From Bradyrhizobium sp. WBAH42 (GTDB lineage: Bacteria > Pseudomonadota > Alphaproteobacteria > Rhizobiales > Xanthobacteraceae), in NCBI RefSeq assembly GCF_024585265.1, contig NZ_CP036533.1, positions 2,799,001 to 2,863,000 on the forward strand: a DNA stretch of 64,000 nucleotides, read 5' to 3'. The notes beneath the pieces were generated by a model. It saw only the letters and a program-made list of their open reading frames with translations. It had not been told where the DNA came from and did not search any database. Within the stretch, counting starts at the first letter, position 1; the number at the start of each line of letters is the position of its first letter. Below are positions 8,686 through 17,615 of this stretch, piece after piece. The position numbers were made by a program, and so were the translations under genes.

Positions 8686-9375
8686 TCACCCGATCGCGAA
8701 ATCGGCGGCCGTTTCCGCGTGAATGGCCGTGGTGTCGAACGTCTCGACAGACGTGTCGTCCGGGCCGACCAGCATGGTGATCTCGGTGCAGCCGAGAATG
8801 ATGCACTCGGCTCCGCCGGCGACGAGGGCCGCCATCACCTCCTGGTAGCGGCGGCGCGAGGGCGCGGCGACGTTCCCGAGGCACAGCTCGTCATAGATGA
8901 TGCGGTTCACCTCCGCGCGCTCGTCCGCGGGAGGGACCATGACGTCGAGATCATGCGCGCGCAATCGATCGATGTAGAAATCTTCCTCCATCGTGAACTT
9001 GGTGCCGAGCAACCCGACCCGCCGATATCCCTTGGCCCGGATCCGCTCCGCCGTCGCATCGCCGATGTGGATGAACGGAACGCTCACGCTGGATATGATC
9101 TCGGGCGCCAGTTTGTGCATCGTGTTCGTGCACAACACGATCGCCCGCGCGCCGGCACTTTCGAGCAGCCGGGCGACCTCAGCGAGGCTCGTCGCCACCT
9201 CCTGCCAGCGGCCGGCATACTGCATCTGCTTGATCTCCTCGAAATCATAGGAATACATCAAGAGCGGGGCCGAATGCAGCTTGCCGATGCGGTCGCGGAC
9301 CCGCTCGTTGATGAGCTTGTAGTAAAGTGCGGTGCTCTCCCAGCTCATGCCTCCGATCAGGCCGATGGTTTGCAT
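8686..9375 (-). CDS. Aspartate/glutamate racemase family protein (YgeA/RacX type)
   Basis: The 229-residue protein starts with IGLIGGMSWESTALYY, the signature of the YgeA/RacX branch of PLP-independent amino-acid racemases. Both catalytic cysteines are present, C82 in CTNTMH and C196 in GCTEIT, so a two-base racemase mechanism is possible. The family includes broad-specificity and aspartate racemases; the substrate is not certain. It is convergent with the ABC permease gene and divergent from the TPP enzyme gene. A role in supplying or removing a D-amino acid would fit the DadA-like gene at 11256. Confidence 0.85.
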   Translation of the reverse strand: MQTIGLIGGMSWESTALYYKLINERVRDRIGKLHSAPLLMYSYDFEEIKQMQYAGRWQEVATSLAEVARLLESAGARAIVLCTNTMHKLAPEIISSVSVPFIHIGDATAERIRAKGYRRVGLLGTKFTMEEDFYIDRLRAHDLDVMVPPADERAEVNRIIYDELCLGNVAAPSRRRYQEVMAALVAGGAECIILGCTEITMLVGPDDTSVETFDTTAIHAETAADFAIG

Positions 9376-9589
9376 TCCGATGCTCCCAACGATTTGGTTC
9401 GGCCGGATCGTAGACGAAGATCTCGAAGCTCGCCATCGTGGCCGCGGCAGGGACTGTAGTGCAAACGGCAGGGACGGGCATGACGCCTGCGCAGGCTGCG
9501 AGAAGCCTTTCGACCTTGCGCACGCTCTCGGCCTGTCCTAGGCCAGTTCCCGCATAAGTGCGCATCGCCGAAGTCTTGAGGGAGCCGAC

Positions 9590-11251
9590 ATGACCATTCG
9601 CAACACCCGCACCGGGGGCCAGATCCTGATCGATCAGCTCGTCGCCCAGGGCGTCGAGCGCGTCACCTGCGTGCCGGGCGAGAGCTATCTGGCGGCCCTC
9701 GATGCGCTGCATGACAGCCCGATCGACGTCGTGATCTGCCGCGCCGAAGGCGGTGCGGCGATGATGGCGGAGGCCTATGGCAAGCTCACGGGCCGGCCCG
9801 GAATCTGCTTCGTCACCCGCGGCCCCGGTGCCACCAATGCCAGCCACGGCGTCCACATCGCGATGCAGGATTCGACGCCGATGATCCTGTTCGTCGGCCA
9901 GGTCGACACCGGCATGCGCGAGCGCGAGGCGTTCCAGGAGCTCGACTACAAGGCGGTGTTCGGCTCGATGGCGAAATGGGCGGTCGAGATCGATCGTCCC
10001 GACCGCATTCCGGAGCTGGTGGCGCGCGCCTTCCGCGTCGCCATGCAGGGCCGCCCCGGTCCCGTCGTGATCGCGCTGCCGGAGAACATGCTGACCGAGA
10101 CCGCGGCCGTTGCCGATGCCATGCGCATCGAGCCGGCGGTGAGCTGGCCGGCGCCTGCCGATATCGAGAAGCTCGGCGCCATGCTGGCCGGCGCCAAGGC
10201 GCCGCTCGTCATTCTCGGCGGCTCGCGCTGGACCGAGGAGGCGACCAAGAGCATCGCGCGCTTCGCCGAGCGGTTCGACCTGCCGGTCGCGACCTCGTTC
10301 CGCCGGGCTTCGCTGATCGATGCCGACCATTCGCACTATGCCGGCGACCTCGGCATCGGGCCGAGCCCGGGCCTGAAGGCGCGCATCGACAATGCCGACG
10401 TTCTCCTGCTGGTCGGCGGCCGCATGTCGGAGATGCCGTCCTCGTCCTATACGCTGCTCGACATTCCCAATCCGAAGCAGAAGCTGATCCATGTGCATCC
10501 GGGCTCCGAAGAGCTCGGCCGCATCTATCAGCCGGCGCTGGCGATCCAGGCGACGCCGGCCGCCTTCGCCGCTGCCGTCGAGACGCTGAAGCCTTCCGGC
10601 GCGGTGGCGTGGAAGGGCGAGGCCGCCAAGGCGCATGCCGATTATCTCGCCTGGACCGGGAAGGCGCGCGAGCTGCCGGGCAGGTTCCAGTACGGCGAGG
10701 TGATGACCTGGCTGCGCGACCGCCTGCCGAAGGATGCGATCGTCTGCAACGGCGCCGGCAACTACGCCGGCTGGATCCATCGCCATCACCGCTTCCACAG
10801 CTTTGCCGCCCAGCTCGCGCCGACCTCGGGCTCGATGGGTTATGGCGTGCCGGCGGGCGTGCTGGCCAAGCGGCAATACCCGGATCGGGTCGTCGTCGCG
10901 TTTGCGGGCGACGGCTGCTTCCTGATGAACGGCCAGGAATTCGCCACCGCCGTGCAATACGACGCGCCGCTCGTCGTCATCATCATCGACAATTCGCAAT
11001 ACGGCACCATCCGCATGCACCAGGAGCGCGACTATCCCGGCCGCGTCGTCGGCACCCAGCTCAAGAACCCGGACTTTGCGATGTATGCGAAGGCGTTCGG
11101 CGGCCATGGCGAGCGTGTCGAGCGTACCGAAGAATTCGCGCCGGCGTTCGAGCGCGCGCTGGCCTCGGGCAAGCCGTCGATCCTCCACTGCATCATCGAT
11201 CCCCGGGCGATCTCGGTCGGCAAGGATTTTACGCCCGCAGTGAAGGCTTAA
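9590..11251 (+). CDS. Thiamine-diphosphate-dependent enzyme, acetolactate synthase-like
   Basis: The 553-residue protein has the three-domain layout of the acetolactate synthase/benzoylformate decarboxylase family. The N-terminal PYR domain has the cofactor-activating Glu at residue 53 (RAEGGAAM). A central FAD-like domain follows, and the C-terminal PP domain carries GDG at 440-442 with the downstream IDNSQYGT metal/diphosphate site. It probably decarboxylates or carboligates a 2-oxo acid. It is the first gene of a three-gene set with an FAD amino-acid dehydrogenase and an SDR and has no regulatory subunit next to it. It is therefore more likely catabolic than part of branched-chain amino-acid synthesis. 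Confidence 0.83.
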   Translation: MTIRNTRTGGQILIDQLVAQGVERVTCVPGESYLAALDALHDSPIDVVICRAEGGAAMMAEAYGKLTGRPGICFVTRGPGATNASHGVHIAMQDSTPMILFVGQVDTGMREREAFQELDYKAVFGSMAKWAVEIDRPDRIPELVARAFRVAMQGRPGPVVIALPENMLTETAAVADAMRIEPAVSWPAPADIEKLGAMLAGAKAPLVILGGSRWTEEATKSIARFAERFDLPVATSFRRASLIDADHSHYAGDLGIGPSPGLKARIDNADVLLLVGGRMSEMPSSSYTLLDIPNPKQKLIHVHPGSEELGRIYQPALAIQATPAAFAAAVETLKPSGAVAWKGEAAKAHADYLAWTGKARELPGRFQYGEVMTWLRDRLPKDAIVCNGAGNYAGWIHRHHRFHSFAAQLAPTSGSMGYGVPAGVLAKRQYPDRVVVAFAGDGCFLMNGQEFATAVQYDAPLVVIIIDNSQYGTIRMHQERDYPGRVVGTQLKNPDFAMYAKAFGGHGERVERTEEFAPAFERALASGKPSILHCIIDPRAISVGKDFTPAVKA

Positions 11252-11255
11252 AGCG

Positions 11256-12521
11256 ATGCCGGCCGGCCGCCACGTCGCCATCATCGGAGCCGGCGCGGTC
11301 GGCGTGATCAGCGCGATCGAGGCGCTGCGCGAGGGGCGCCGCGTCACGCTGATCGATCCCGGCGACCCGGGCGGCGAACAGGCGGCGAGCTACGGCAATG
11401 CCGGCTGGCTGTCGTCGCATTCGGTGATCCCGCCGGCGGAGCCGGGCGTGTGGAAGAAGGTGCCGGGCTATCTGATGGACCCGCTCGGTCCGCTCGCGAT
11501 CCGCTGGTCCTACTTGCCGAAGGCGCTGCCCTGGCTGATCAAGTACCTGCTCTCGGGCTGGACCGCGGCGCGGGTCGAGACCACGGCGTTCGCGCTGCGC
11601 GACCTCCTGAAAGACGCGCCGCTGCTGCACAAGAAGCTCGCGGAAGAAGCCGGTGTCCCCGAGCTGATCGAGCGCAACGGCGTGATGCACGTGTTCACAT
11701 CGCGCGGCAATTTCGACAACGATCTCGGCTGGCGCCTGCGCAAGAAGGTCGGCGTCGAATGGCTGGAGCTCAATGCCGACGAGATGCGCCAGCGTGAGCC
11801 GGATCTGCATCCGCGCTACACCTTTGGCGTGGTGGTGGAGGAGGCCGGCCGCTGCCGCGATCCCGGCGCTTACGTTGCCGCGCTCGCCAATCACGCGATC
11901 GCCAGCGGCGCCAAGCACGTGCGCGCCAGGGCGACCGGGCTGAAGCTCAACGGCGGCAAGCTCGTGGCCGTTCTCACCGAGACCGGCGAGATCGCTTGCG
12001 ATGCCGCGGTGGTCGCGGCCGGTGCGCGCTCGAAGCAGCTCACCGCGTCGGTCGGCGATCCCCTCCCGCTCGAAACCGAGCGCGGCTATCATGTCGTGAT
12101 CGAGAAGCCGGAAGTAGGTCCGCGCAGCTCGATGATGGCCTCCGACGCCAAGCTTGTGGTGAACTGGACCAATAAGGGCCTGCGCGCCGCCGGCACGGTC
12201 GAGATCGCCGGCTTGGAAGCCGCGCCGAACTGGAAGCGCGCCGAGATCCTGCGCAACCACCTCGTCAGCATGTTCCCGAAACTGCCGAAGGACATTCCGG
12301 CCTCGCGCGTCAAGACGTGGTTCGGCCATCGCCCGAGCATGCCGGACGGACGTCCCTGCATCGGCTACGCGCGCGCCTCGCGCGACATCGTCTATGCGTT
12401 CGGCCATGGCCATGTCGGCCTGGTCGGCTCGGCCCGCACCGGTCGTCTCGTCGCCCAGCTCGTGAGCGGCAAGGCGCCGGAAATTCCGCTCGCGCCGTTC
12501 GCGCCCGATCGTTTCCTCTGA
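11256..12521 (+). CDS. FAD-dependent D-amino-acid dehydrogenase-like oxidoreductase (DadA type)
   Basis: The 421-residue protein has an N-terminal FAD-binding motif (VAIIGAGAVGVISA, residues about 7-20) and the ASYGNAGWLS segment characteristic of the DadA small-subunit group. Its C-terminus (GHGHVGLVGSARTG) closes the FAD site. Members oxidise D-amino acids to 2-oxo acids with electrons passed to the respiratory chain. The start is 4 bases after the TPP enzyme stop, so the two are co-translated. A plausible chain is oxidation here followed by TPP-dependent conversion of the 2-oxo acid; this is inference. Confidence 0.82.
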   Translation: MPAGRHVAIIGAGAVGVISAIEALREGRRVTLIDPGDPGGEQAASYGNAGWLSSHSVIPPAEPGVWKKVPGYLMDPLGPLAIRWSYLPKALPWLIKYLLSGWTAARVETTAFALRDLLKDAPLLHKKLAEEAGVPELIERNGVMHVFTSRGNFDNDLGWRLRKKVGVEWLELNADEMRQREPDLHPRYTFGVVVEEAGRCRDPGAYVAALANHAIASGAKHVRARATGLKLNGGKLVAVLTETGEIACDAAVVAAGARSKQLTASVGDPLPLETERGYHVVIEKPEVGPRSSMMASDAKLVVNWTNKGLRAAGTVEIAGLEAAPNWKRAEILRNHLVSMFPKLPKDIPASRVKTWFGHRPSMPDGRPCIGYARASRDIVYAFGHGHVGLVGSARTGRLVAQLVSGKAPEIPLAPFAPDRFL

Positions 12522-12559
12522 GAGCAAGGTGAAATCGTCCCAAGTCCTGGAGTGAGACC

Positions 12560-13339
12560 ATGAGACTATCCGGCAAGGTCGCGGCCATCACCGGCGCGGC
12601 GCGCGGCATCGGCAAGGCCTGCGCGAAGAGGTTTTTGGACGACGGCGTCAAGGTCGTCATTTCCGACGTCGATGCCGAAGGCCTCGCCGCCACGGCCGCC
12701 GAGCTTGGCCGGCCGGATGCGTTGCGCACGATCGTCGGCAACGTCGCCAAGCGCGCGGACGTCGATCAGCTGGTCGCGACCGCGGTGAAGGAGTTCGGCC
12801 GGCTCGACATCATGGTCAACAATGCCGGCGTCGCCCGCAACCGCGACATCCTCGACATTACCGAAGAGGAATTCGACGAGATCATCGGCATCAATTTGAA
12901 GGGCGCGTTCTTCGGCGTGCAGGCGGCGGCGAGGCAGATGATCGCGCAAGGCGGCGGCGGGGTCATCATCAACATGTCCTCGGTGAATGCGCTGCTGGCG
13001 ATCCCGGCGCTGGCGACCTACGCGATGTCGAAGGGCGGCATGAAGCAGCTGACCTCCGTCGCGGCCGTCGCGCTCGCTCCGCACAACATCCGCGTCGTCG
13101 CGGTCGGGCCGGGCACGATCCTGACCGACATGGTGGCGTCGTCCATCTACACCTCGGAGGACGCCCGCAAGACCGTGATGTCACGCACGCCGGCCGGCCG
13201 CGGCGGCGAGCCGAGCGAGGTGGCCTCCGTCGTGGCGTTCCTCGCCAGCGACGATGCGTCGTACATCACCGGGCAGACGATCTATCCGGATGGCGGCCGG
13301 CTGGTCCTGAACTACACGGTGCCGGTGAAGGAGAAGTAG
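12560..13339 (+). CDS. Short-chain dehydrogenase/reductase
   Basis: This is a classical SDR of 259 residues with TGAARGIG (cofactor loop, residues 11-18), NNAG, and the catalytic triad S141, Y154 and K158 (YAMSK). The conserved end ITGQTIYPDGG lies near the C-terminus. An acidic residue after the second beta-strand (ISDVDAEG) suggests NAD rather than NADP. It lies 38 bases after the DadA-like gene and is probably the last gene of that operon. The substrate is unknown; an aldehyde or hydroxy acid produced by the TPP enzyme is possible. Confidence 0.85.
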   Translation: MRLSGKVAAITGAARGIGKACAKRFLDDGVKVVISDVDAEGLAATAAELGRPDALRTIVGNVAKRADVDQLVATAVKEFGRLDIMVNNAGVARNRDILDITEEEFDEIIGINLKGAFFGVQAAARQMIAQGGGGVIINMSSVNALLAIPALATYAMSKGGMKQLTSVAAVALAPHNIRVVAVGPGTILTDMVASSIYTSEDARKTVMSRTPAGRGGEPSEVASVVAFLASDDASYITGQTIYPDGGRLVLNYTVPVKEK

Positions 13340-13364
13340 GCGCGTTTGTCGCCCCACTCTCGGT

Positions 13365-13466
13365 GTCATCGCCCGGCTTGACCGGGCGATCCAGTACTCC
13401 GAGGCGGTCGTGATTGAATCGATGGGCCGCGGCGTACTGGATTCCCCGCCTTCGCGGGGAATGACG
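13365..13466. repeat. Palindromic intergenic repeat, family B
   Basis: The left part GTCATCGCCCGGCTTGACC with GATCCAGTAC is mirrored, imperfectly, by GTACTGGATTCCCCGC and a right end GGGGAATGAC. Internal small hairpins (GCCCGGCTTGACCGGGC and CCCCGCCTTCGCGGGG) are visible. It lies between two convergent genes, where it may serve as a bidirectional transcript end. Confidence 0.75.
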
Positions 13467-13493
13467 GTCGTCGTGAGGCGGGCAGTTTGCCCA

Positions 13494-14288
13494 TCACTCC
13501 GCCGCAACCGTCATCCCGTAGCCGAGCCGCTTCGAAATGCTGCCGGCACAGTCGCGCAGCGCATGCGCGATCGGGCTGTCCCAGCGGGCATCAAACGTGC
13601 CTTCCGGGCCCATCGCGGTGATGACCAGCGCGACGTGGCCGGAATGGTCGAACACCGGCGCGGAGAACGCGTTGACGCCGGGCAGGGGATCGCCGAGCGC
13701 ACGGGCGAGGCCGTGCTTGCGCACCTCAGCGAGCATCTCGGCCACTTTGGTACCCTTCACGGCGCGCTTCGGGTTGTAGCCGACGCCATGGCGGTCGAGG
13801 CCGCTGTCGAGCGCGGCGCTGATCGTCTTCTCCGGCAGGAAGGCCGCGAACGCGCGGCCGGTCGCGGTCTCCAGCAGTGCCATCACCGAGCCGACGCGCA
13901 TCACGATGTGCACCGGCTGGGCGGGCTCTTCGAGCTGCACCACGGTCGGGCCGTGCGTGCCCCAGACCGCGAGCGAGACGGCGTGGCCGATCTGGCTCGC
14001 GAGGCCCGCGATCCTGGGACGCGCGATGCGCACGCCTGAGAGGCGGCGCAGGCTGATCAGGCCGAGCTCCAGCGCAAGTGCGCCGATCTCGTAGCGGCCG
14101 GTGGTCTCGTCCTGCTCGATCAGGCCGATGCGCGAGAAGCTGGCGAGATAGGGATGCGCCTTGGCCGGCGTCATGCCGGCTTCGCGGGCGAGATCGCGCA
14201 GCATCATCGGCTCGCCGCTGCGGGCGAGCGCGCGAAGCAATTCGCCGCCGACCTCGATCGACTGGATGCCGCGGCTCTCTCTCTTCAT
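13494..14288 (-). CDS. IclR-family transcriptional regulator
   Basis: The 264-residue protein has a winged helix-turn-helix at the N-terminus (MLRDLAREAGMTPAKAHPYLASF, about residues 28-50). An IclR effector domain follows, with the usual GHAVSLAVWG and late CAGSISKRLGY segments. I chose the ATG at 14288 because it has GGAGG 8 bases upstream; the longer frame to 14357 runs into the preceding gene. It is the last gene of the operon encoding a binding protein and an FAD dehydrogenase, and it probably senses their substrate or product. Confidence 0.88.
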   Translation of the reverse strand: MKRESRGIQSIEVGGELLRALARSGEPMMLRDLAREAGMTPAKAHPYLASFSRIGLIEQDETTGRYEIGALALELGLISLRRLSGVRIARPRIAGLASQIGHAVSLAVWGTHGPTVVQLEEPAQPVHIVMRVGSVMALLETATGRAFAAFLPEKTISAALDSGLDRHGVGYNPKRAVKGTKVAEMLAEVRKHGLARALGDPLPGVNAFSAPVFDHSGHVALVITAMGPEGTFDARWDSPIAHALRDCAGSISKRLGYGMTVAAE

Positions 14289-14307
14289 GCGCCTCCAATA
14301 GCCTGGC

Positions 14308-16041
14308 TTACGCCGCGTCACGCTTGGCGGCGCTGTCAGCAAGATGTCTGCCGGCAATGTAGCCGAAGGTCAGCGCCGGCCCAAGCGTGATGCCTGCCCC
14401 GGGATAATTGCCGCCCATGATGCTCGCCATGTCGTTGCCGGCGGCATAGAGGCCGGGAATCACCCGTCCCTCGGCGTCGAGCGCCCGCGCGTTCTCGTCG
14501 GTGACGATGCCGGCATAGGTGCCGAGATCGCCGATCACCATCTTGATGGCGTAGAACGGCCCGTTCTCGATCGGCGCCACGCAGGGGTTGGGGCCGTGCA
14601 GTGCATCGCCCTGGTAGCGGTTATAGGCTTTTGAACCTTTGCCGAAGGCGGCGTCGTGACCTTGCGACGCCGTCGCATTGAATTGCTTGACCGTCTCGGT
14701 GAACGCCTTCGCATCGATGCCGGCCTTGGCGGCCAACGCTTCCAGCGTGCCGCCGCGCATGAGATAGCCGGTCCTCAAATGGTGACCCAGCGGCATCGGG
14801 AAGGGCGGCACGCATCCGAGGCCGTATTTCCGCAACGTCTTGTGATCGCAGACGAGATAGGCGGCGATCTCCTCGCCGGGCTTGGCCGCCTTGATCATGG
14901 CCTGGACGAAGTCGTGATAGGAATTGCCTTCATTGGCAAAACGCCTGCCGTCGCGCATCACCGCGATCACGCCGGGTTTGGCGCGGTCGATGAAATGCGG
15001 CATCACGCCCTTCGATCCGTCCTTGCGCGTGGTCAGCGACACCGGCACCCAGGCCGCCGCGTTCGGCAGGCGGTCCTCGATGCGGCCGCCGGCGCCTTCC
15101 GCAAGGCGCAGGCCGTCGCCGGTGTTGCCCGTAGGCCCGGGCGAATAATGCTCGTTGCCGGTCGGCGCATGCGGGAACATCTTCCTGCGCCGCGCGATGT
15201 CATGCGGAAATCCGCCGCAGGCGAGCACGACGCCCTGGCGCGCGCGGACACGCACCTCGCGTCCCTCGCGCGACACGATGGCACCGGTCACAGCGCCGTT
15301 TTCGACCGTCAGCTCGCGCACCGGCGAGGACAGCCACATCGGAATCTTCAGGTCGAGCGCGGACTTTGCGAGGCGTCCGGCGAGCGCATTGCCGTTGGTG
15401 AGCGTCATCCCTCGGCCATGGCGCAGCACATCCATGAAATGCCGCGACAGGCGCTTGGCGACATAGACCGCCGAGGTCAGCGACTTCGTCACCCGCATGA
15501 AGTGGATGATCTCCTTGCCGCTTCCGAGCATCATGCCGAACACGGTGAGCTCGGGCAGCGGCATGCCGAGTGATTTGATGAGATCGCCGAGCTCGCGGCC
15601 GTCGAACGGGCGCGTCACCATGGAGCGGCCGCCCTGGGCGCCGCCGGGCGCTTCCGCATGGTAATCGGGAAACACCAGCGGCATGTCGAAGCGCAGTGCC
15701 GTCTTGGTGGTGAAGAAATCGACGGCTTCAGGACCGGCGCTCAGGAAGGCATCGACGCGTGCCGCGTCGTAATTGTTGCCGGCCTCGTGCCGCAAGTAGG
15801 TGCGGGCCTGCTCCGGCGACTCCTCGATGCCGTATGCCTTCGCCAGCGAGGTGCCGGGGATCCAGAGCCAGCCGCCGGAGCGGGCTGTGGTGCCGCCGAA
15901 GCGCGGTTCCTTTTCCACGATCAGCACGTCGAGGCCGCGATAACGCGCGGTGATCGCGGCCGACATGCCGGAGCAACCCGATCCGGCCACGAGCACGTCG
16001 CACTCGTAAGTCTCCATGGCGCCATGCTCGTTGCCAGCCAT
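14308..16041 (-). CDS. FAD-dependent dehydrogenase of the fumarate-reductase / 3-ketosteroid-dehydrogenase type
   Basis: The 577-residue protein has the N-terminal FAD motif (VLVAGSGCSGMSAA, about residues 15-28) and EKEPRFGGTTARSGG. Its C-terminal block NDMASIMGGNYPGAGITLG is typical of the FAD_binding_2 family that includes 3-oxosteroid 1-dehydrogenases and fumarate reductase flavoproteins. It probably introduces or reduces a C-C double bond next to a carbonyl. The start may be the ATG at 16041 or the one at 16017. The open frame upstream of 16041 lies inside the binding-protein gene. It starts 8 bases after that gene's stop and precedes the IclR gene. Confidence 0.82.
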   Translation of the reverse strand: MAGNEHGAMETYECDVLVAGSGCSGMSAAITARYRGLDVLIVEKEPRFGGTTARSGGWLWIPGTSLAKAYGIEESPEQARTYLRHEAGNNYDAARVDAFLSAGPEAVDFFTTKTALRFDMPLVFPDYHAEAPGGAQGGRSMVTRPFDGRELGDLIKSLGMPLPELTVFGMMLGSGKEIIHFMRVTKSLTSAVYVAKRLSRHFMDVLRHGRGMTLTNGNALAGRLAKSALDLKIPMWLSSPVRELTVENGAVTGAIVSREGREVRVRARQGVVLACGGFPHDIARRRKMFPHAPTGNEHYSPGPTGNTGDGLRLAEGAGGRIEDRLPNAAAWVPVSLTTRKDGSKGVMPHFIDRAKPGVIAVMRDGRRFANEGNSYHDFVQAMIKAAKPGEEIAAYLVCDHKTLRKYGLGCVPPFPMPLGHHLRTGYLMRGGTLEALAAKAGIDAKAFTETVKQFNATASQGHDAAFGKGSKAYNRYQGDALHGPNPCVAPIENGPFYAIKMVIGDLGTYAGIVTDENARALDAEGRVIPGLYAAGNDMASIMGGNYPGAGITLGPALTFGYIAGRHLADSAAKRDAA

Positions 16042-16049
16042 ATCGGGCC

Positions 16050-17264
16050 TCACTTTTTCAGGAGCGGACACTTGGATTCGGAGATCGGGCGGAAGGCGTC
16101 CTCGCCCTTCACGGTCTTGACGATGTCCAGATAATCCCACGGCTCCTTGGACTGCTCGGGCGACTTCACCTTGGCGAGATACATGTCGCGGATGACACGG
16201 CCGTCCTCGCGCAACTTGCCGCCGTGGACGAAGATATCCTCGATCGGCAGCTCGCGCATCTTCGCCATCACCTTGGCGGAATCGTCGGTGCCGGCCGCCT
16301 TGATCGCCTTGAGATAATGCAGCACCGAGCCGTAGACGCCGGTCTGGATCATCGTCGGCATCACCTTGGTGCGCTCGTAGAACTTCTTGGACCAGGCGCG
16401 GGTGGCCTCGTCCATGGCCCAGTAGGATGCAGTGGTCATGTAAGTGCCCTGCGCGGCCTTCAGGCCGATGGCGTGCACGTCGGTGTCGAACATCAAGAGG
16501 CCGACCAGCTTCTGGCCGCCCTGGACCAGGCCGAACTCGCCGGACTGCTTGATGGCGTTGTCGGTGTCCTGGCCGGCATTGGCGAAGGCGACCACGTCGG
16601 ACTTCGAGCTCTGCGCCTGCAGCGCGAAGGAGGAGAAGTCCGCGGTGTTGGTCGGATGCTTGACGCCGCCGAGCACCTTGCCGCCCATCTCGTTGATGAA
16701 GCGGGTTGCGTCCTTCTCGAGCTGCTGGCCGAAGGCATAGTCGGCCGTGATGAAGTACCAGGACTTGCCGCCCTCCTTGATCACGGCTGAGGCCGTCACC
16801 TTCGACAGCGCATAGGTGTCGTAGGTGAAGTGCACGGTGTTCGGGCTGCACAGCTCGTCGGTCAGCGAGCTCGCGCCGGGGCCGGAGAGCAGCGCGATCT
16901 TGCCGCGCTCGCGCACCATGTTGTGGACGGCGATCGCAATGCCGGAATTGGGGATGTCGACGACGGCATCGACCTTGCCGTTGTCGAACCAGCCGCGGAC
17001 GATCTGCACGCCGACGTCGGTCTTCATCTGGTGGTCGGCGGCGATGATCTCGATCGGCTTGCCGAGCACGGTCGGCCCGAATTCCTCCACGGCCATCTTG
17101 GCGGCCTCGACCGAGCCCGGCCCGGAATTGTCGCGGCCCCAGCTCGACAGATCCGTCAGCACGCCGATCCGCACCACGTCGTCGGAGACTTGCGCGGTCG
17201 CCGCCGATGTCATGGCTGCCGAAGTCATGGCCGCGAGCATGGTGCAGGCCAGGAGCCCTCTCAT
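16050..17264 (-). CDS. Periplasmic binding protein of the branched-chain amino-acid (LivJ) type
   Basis: The 404-residue protein has a signal peptide (hydrophobic first 24 residues, cleavage near ATA/QVS). It then shows VRIGVLTDLSSWGRDNSGPGSVEAA, the usual first strand and loop of the type I (Leu/Ile/Val) binding fold. No permease or ATPase genes of the Liv type are adjacent, so it must use a transporter encoded elsewhere or have a sensory role. It is the first gene of a three-gene run with the FAD dehydrogenase and IclR gene. The ligand is presumably an organic acid or aromatic acid, which many alphaproteobacterial proteins of this group bind. Confidence 0.87.
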   Translation of the reverse strand: MRGLLACTMLAAMTSAAMTSAATAQVSDDVVRIGVLTDLSSWGRDNSGPGSVEAAKMAVEEFGPTVLGKPIEIIAADHQMKTDVGVQIVRGWFDNGKVDAVVDIPNSGIAIAVHNMVRERGKIALLSGPGASSLTDELCSPNTVHFTYDTYALSKVTASAVIKEGGKSWYFITADYAFGQQLEKDATRFINEMGGKVLGGVKHPTNTADFSSFALQAQSSKSDVVAFANAGQDTDNAIKQSGEFGLVQGGQKLVGLLMFDTDVHAIGLKAAQGTYMTTASYWAMDEATRAWSKKFYERTKVMPTMIQTGVYGSVLHYLKAIKAAGTDDSAKVMAKMRELPIEDIFVHGGKLREDGRVIRDMYLAKVKSPEQSKEPWDYLDIVKTVKGEDAFRPISESKCPLLKK

Positions 17265-17615
17265 TGTCGTTTCCTCTCTTATTGGCCGCTTGGCGCGGCA
17301 GGGTTGTTGTGGAGGTAAATTAGATAATGATGAATGAGTTTGTCAATGGCGAATGAGGGGCGCGGGTTCCACGATGACGTCGCGTAGGGAGCGCTAATGC
17401 CTCAACACCCGTCATTGCGAGCGAAGCGAAGCAATCCAGAATCTTTCCGCAGAGGCAGTCTGGATTGCTTCGTCGCAAGGGCTCCTCGCAATGACGGGTG
17501 TTGCGACACCTGCGCAAAAATCCCGCGCCGTAATCCTGTGAGAGACAACACCTCCACAGATTGCAACCACCACGCCGTTTGGCCATGATGCCCACTGGAA
17601 TCGTTGGGGCAGGGC
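17265..17615. other. Intergenic region between divergent binding-protein and MFS genes
   Basis: These 351 bases contain no gene that I can support. They hold a family A palindromic repeat (17403-17503), an AT-richer stretch around 17320-17345 just upstream of the binding-protein gene that may contain its promoter, and the MFS upstream region with a GGGGCAGGG before its ATG. Confidence 0.6.
17403..17503. repeat. Palindromic intergenic repeat, family A, copy 2
   Basis: Long inverted repeat: CAACACCCGTCATTGCGAG at the left end is mirrored by CTCGCAATGACGGGTGTTG at the right end, and GCAATCCAGA is mirrored by TCTGGATTGC inside. The flanking CAACACCC/GGGTGTTG extension makes this the longest palindrome of the family in the window. 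Confidence 0.88.

Noticed and set aside
9245..11347. A 700-residue open frame opposite the TPP enzyme gene
   Set aside because: The product is compositionally like other antisense shadows here, without any recognisable motif, and the sense gene has complete TPP motifs.
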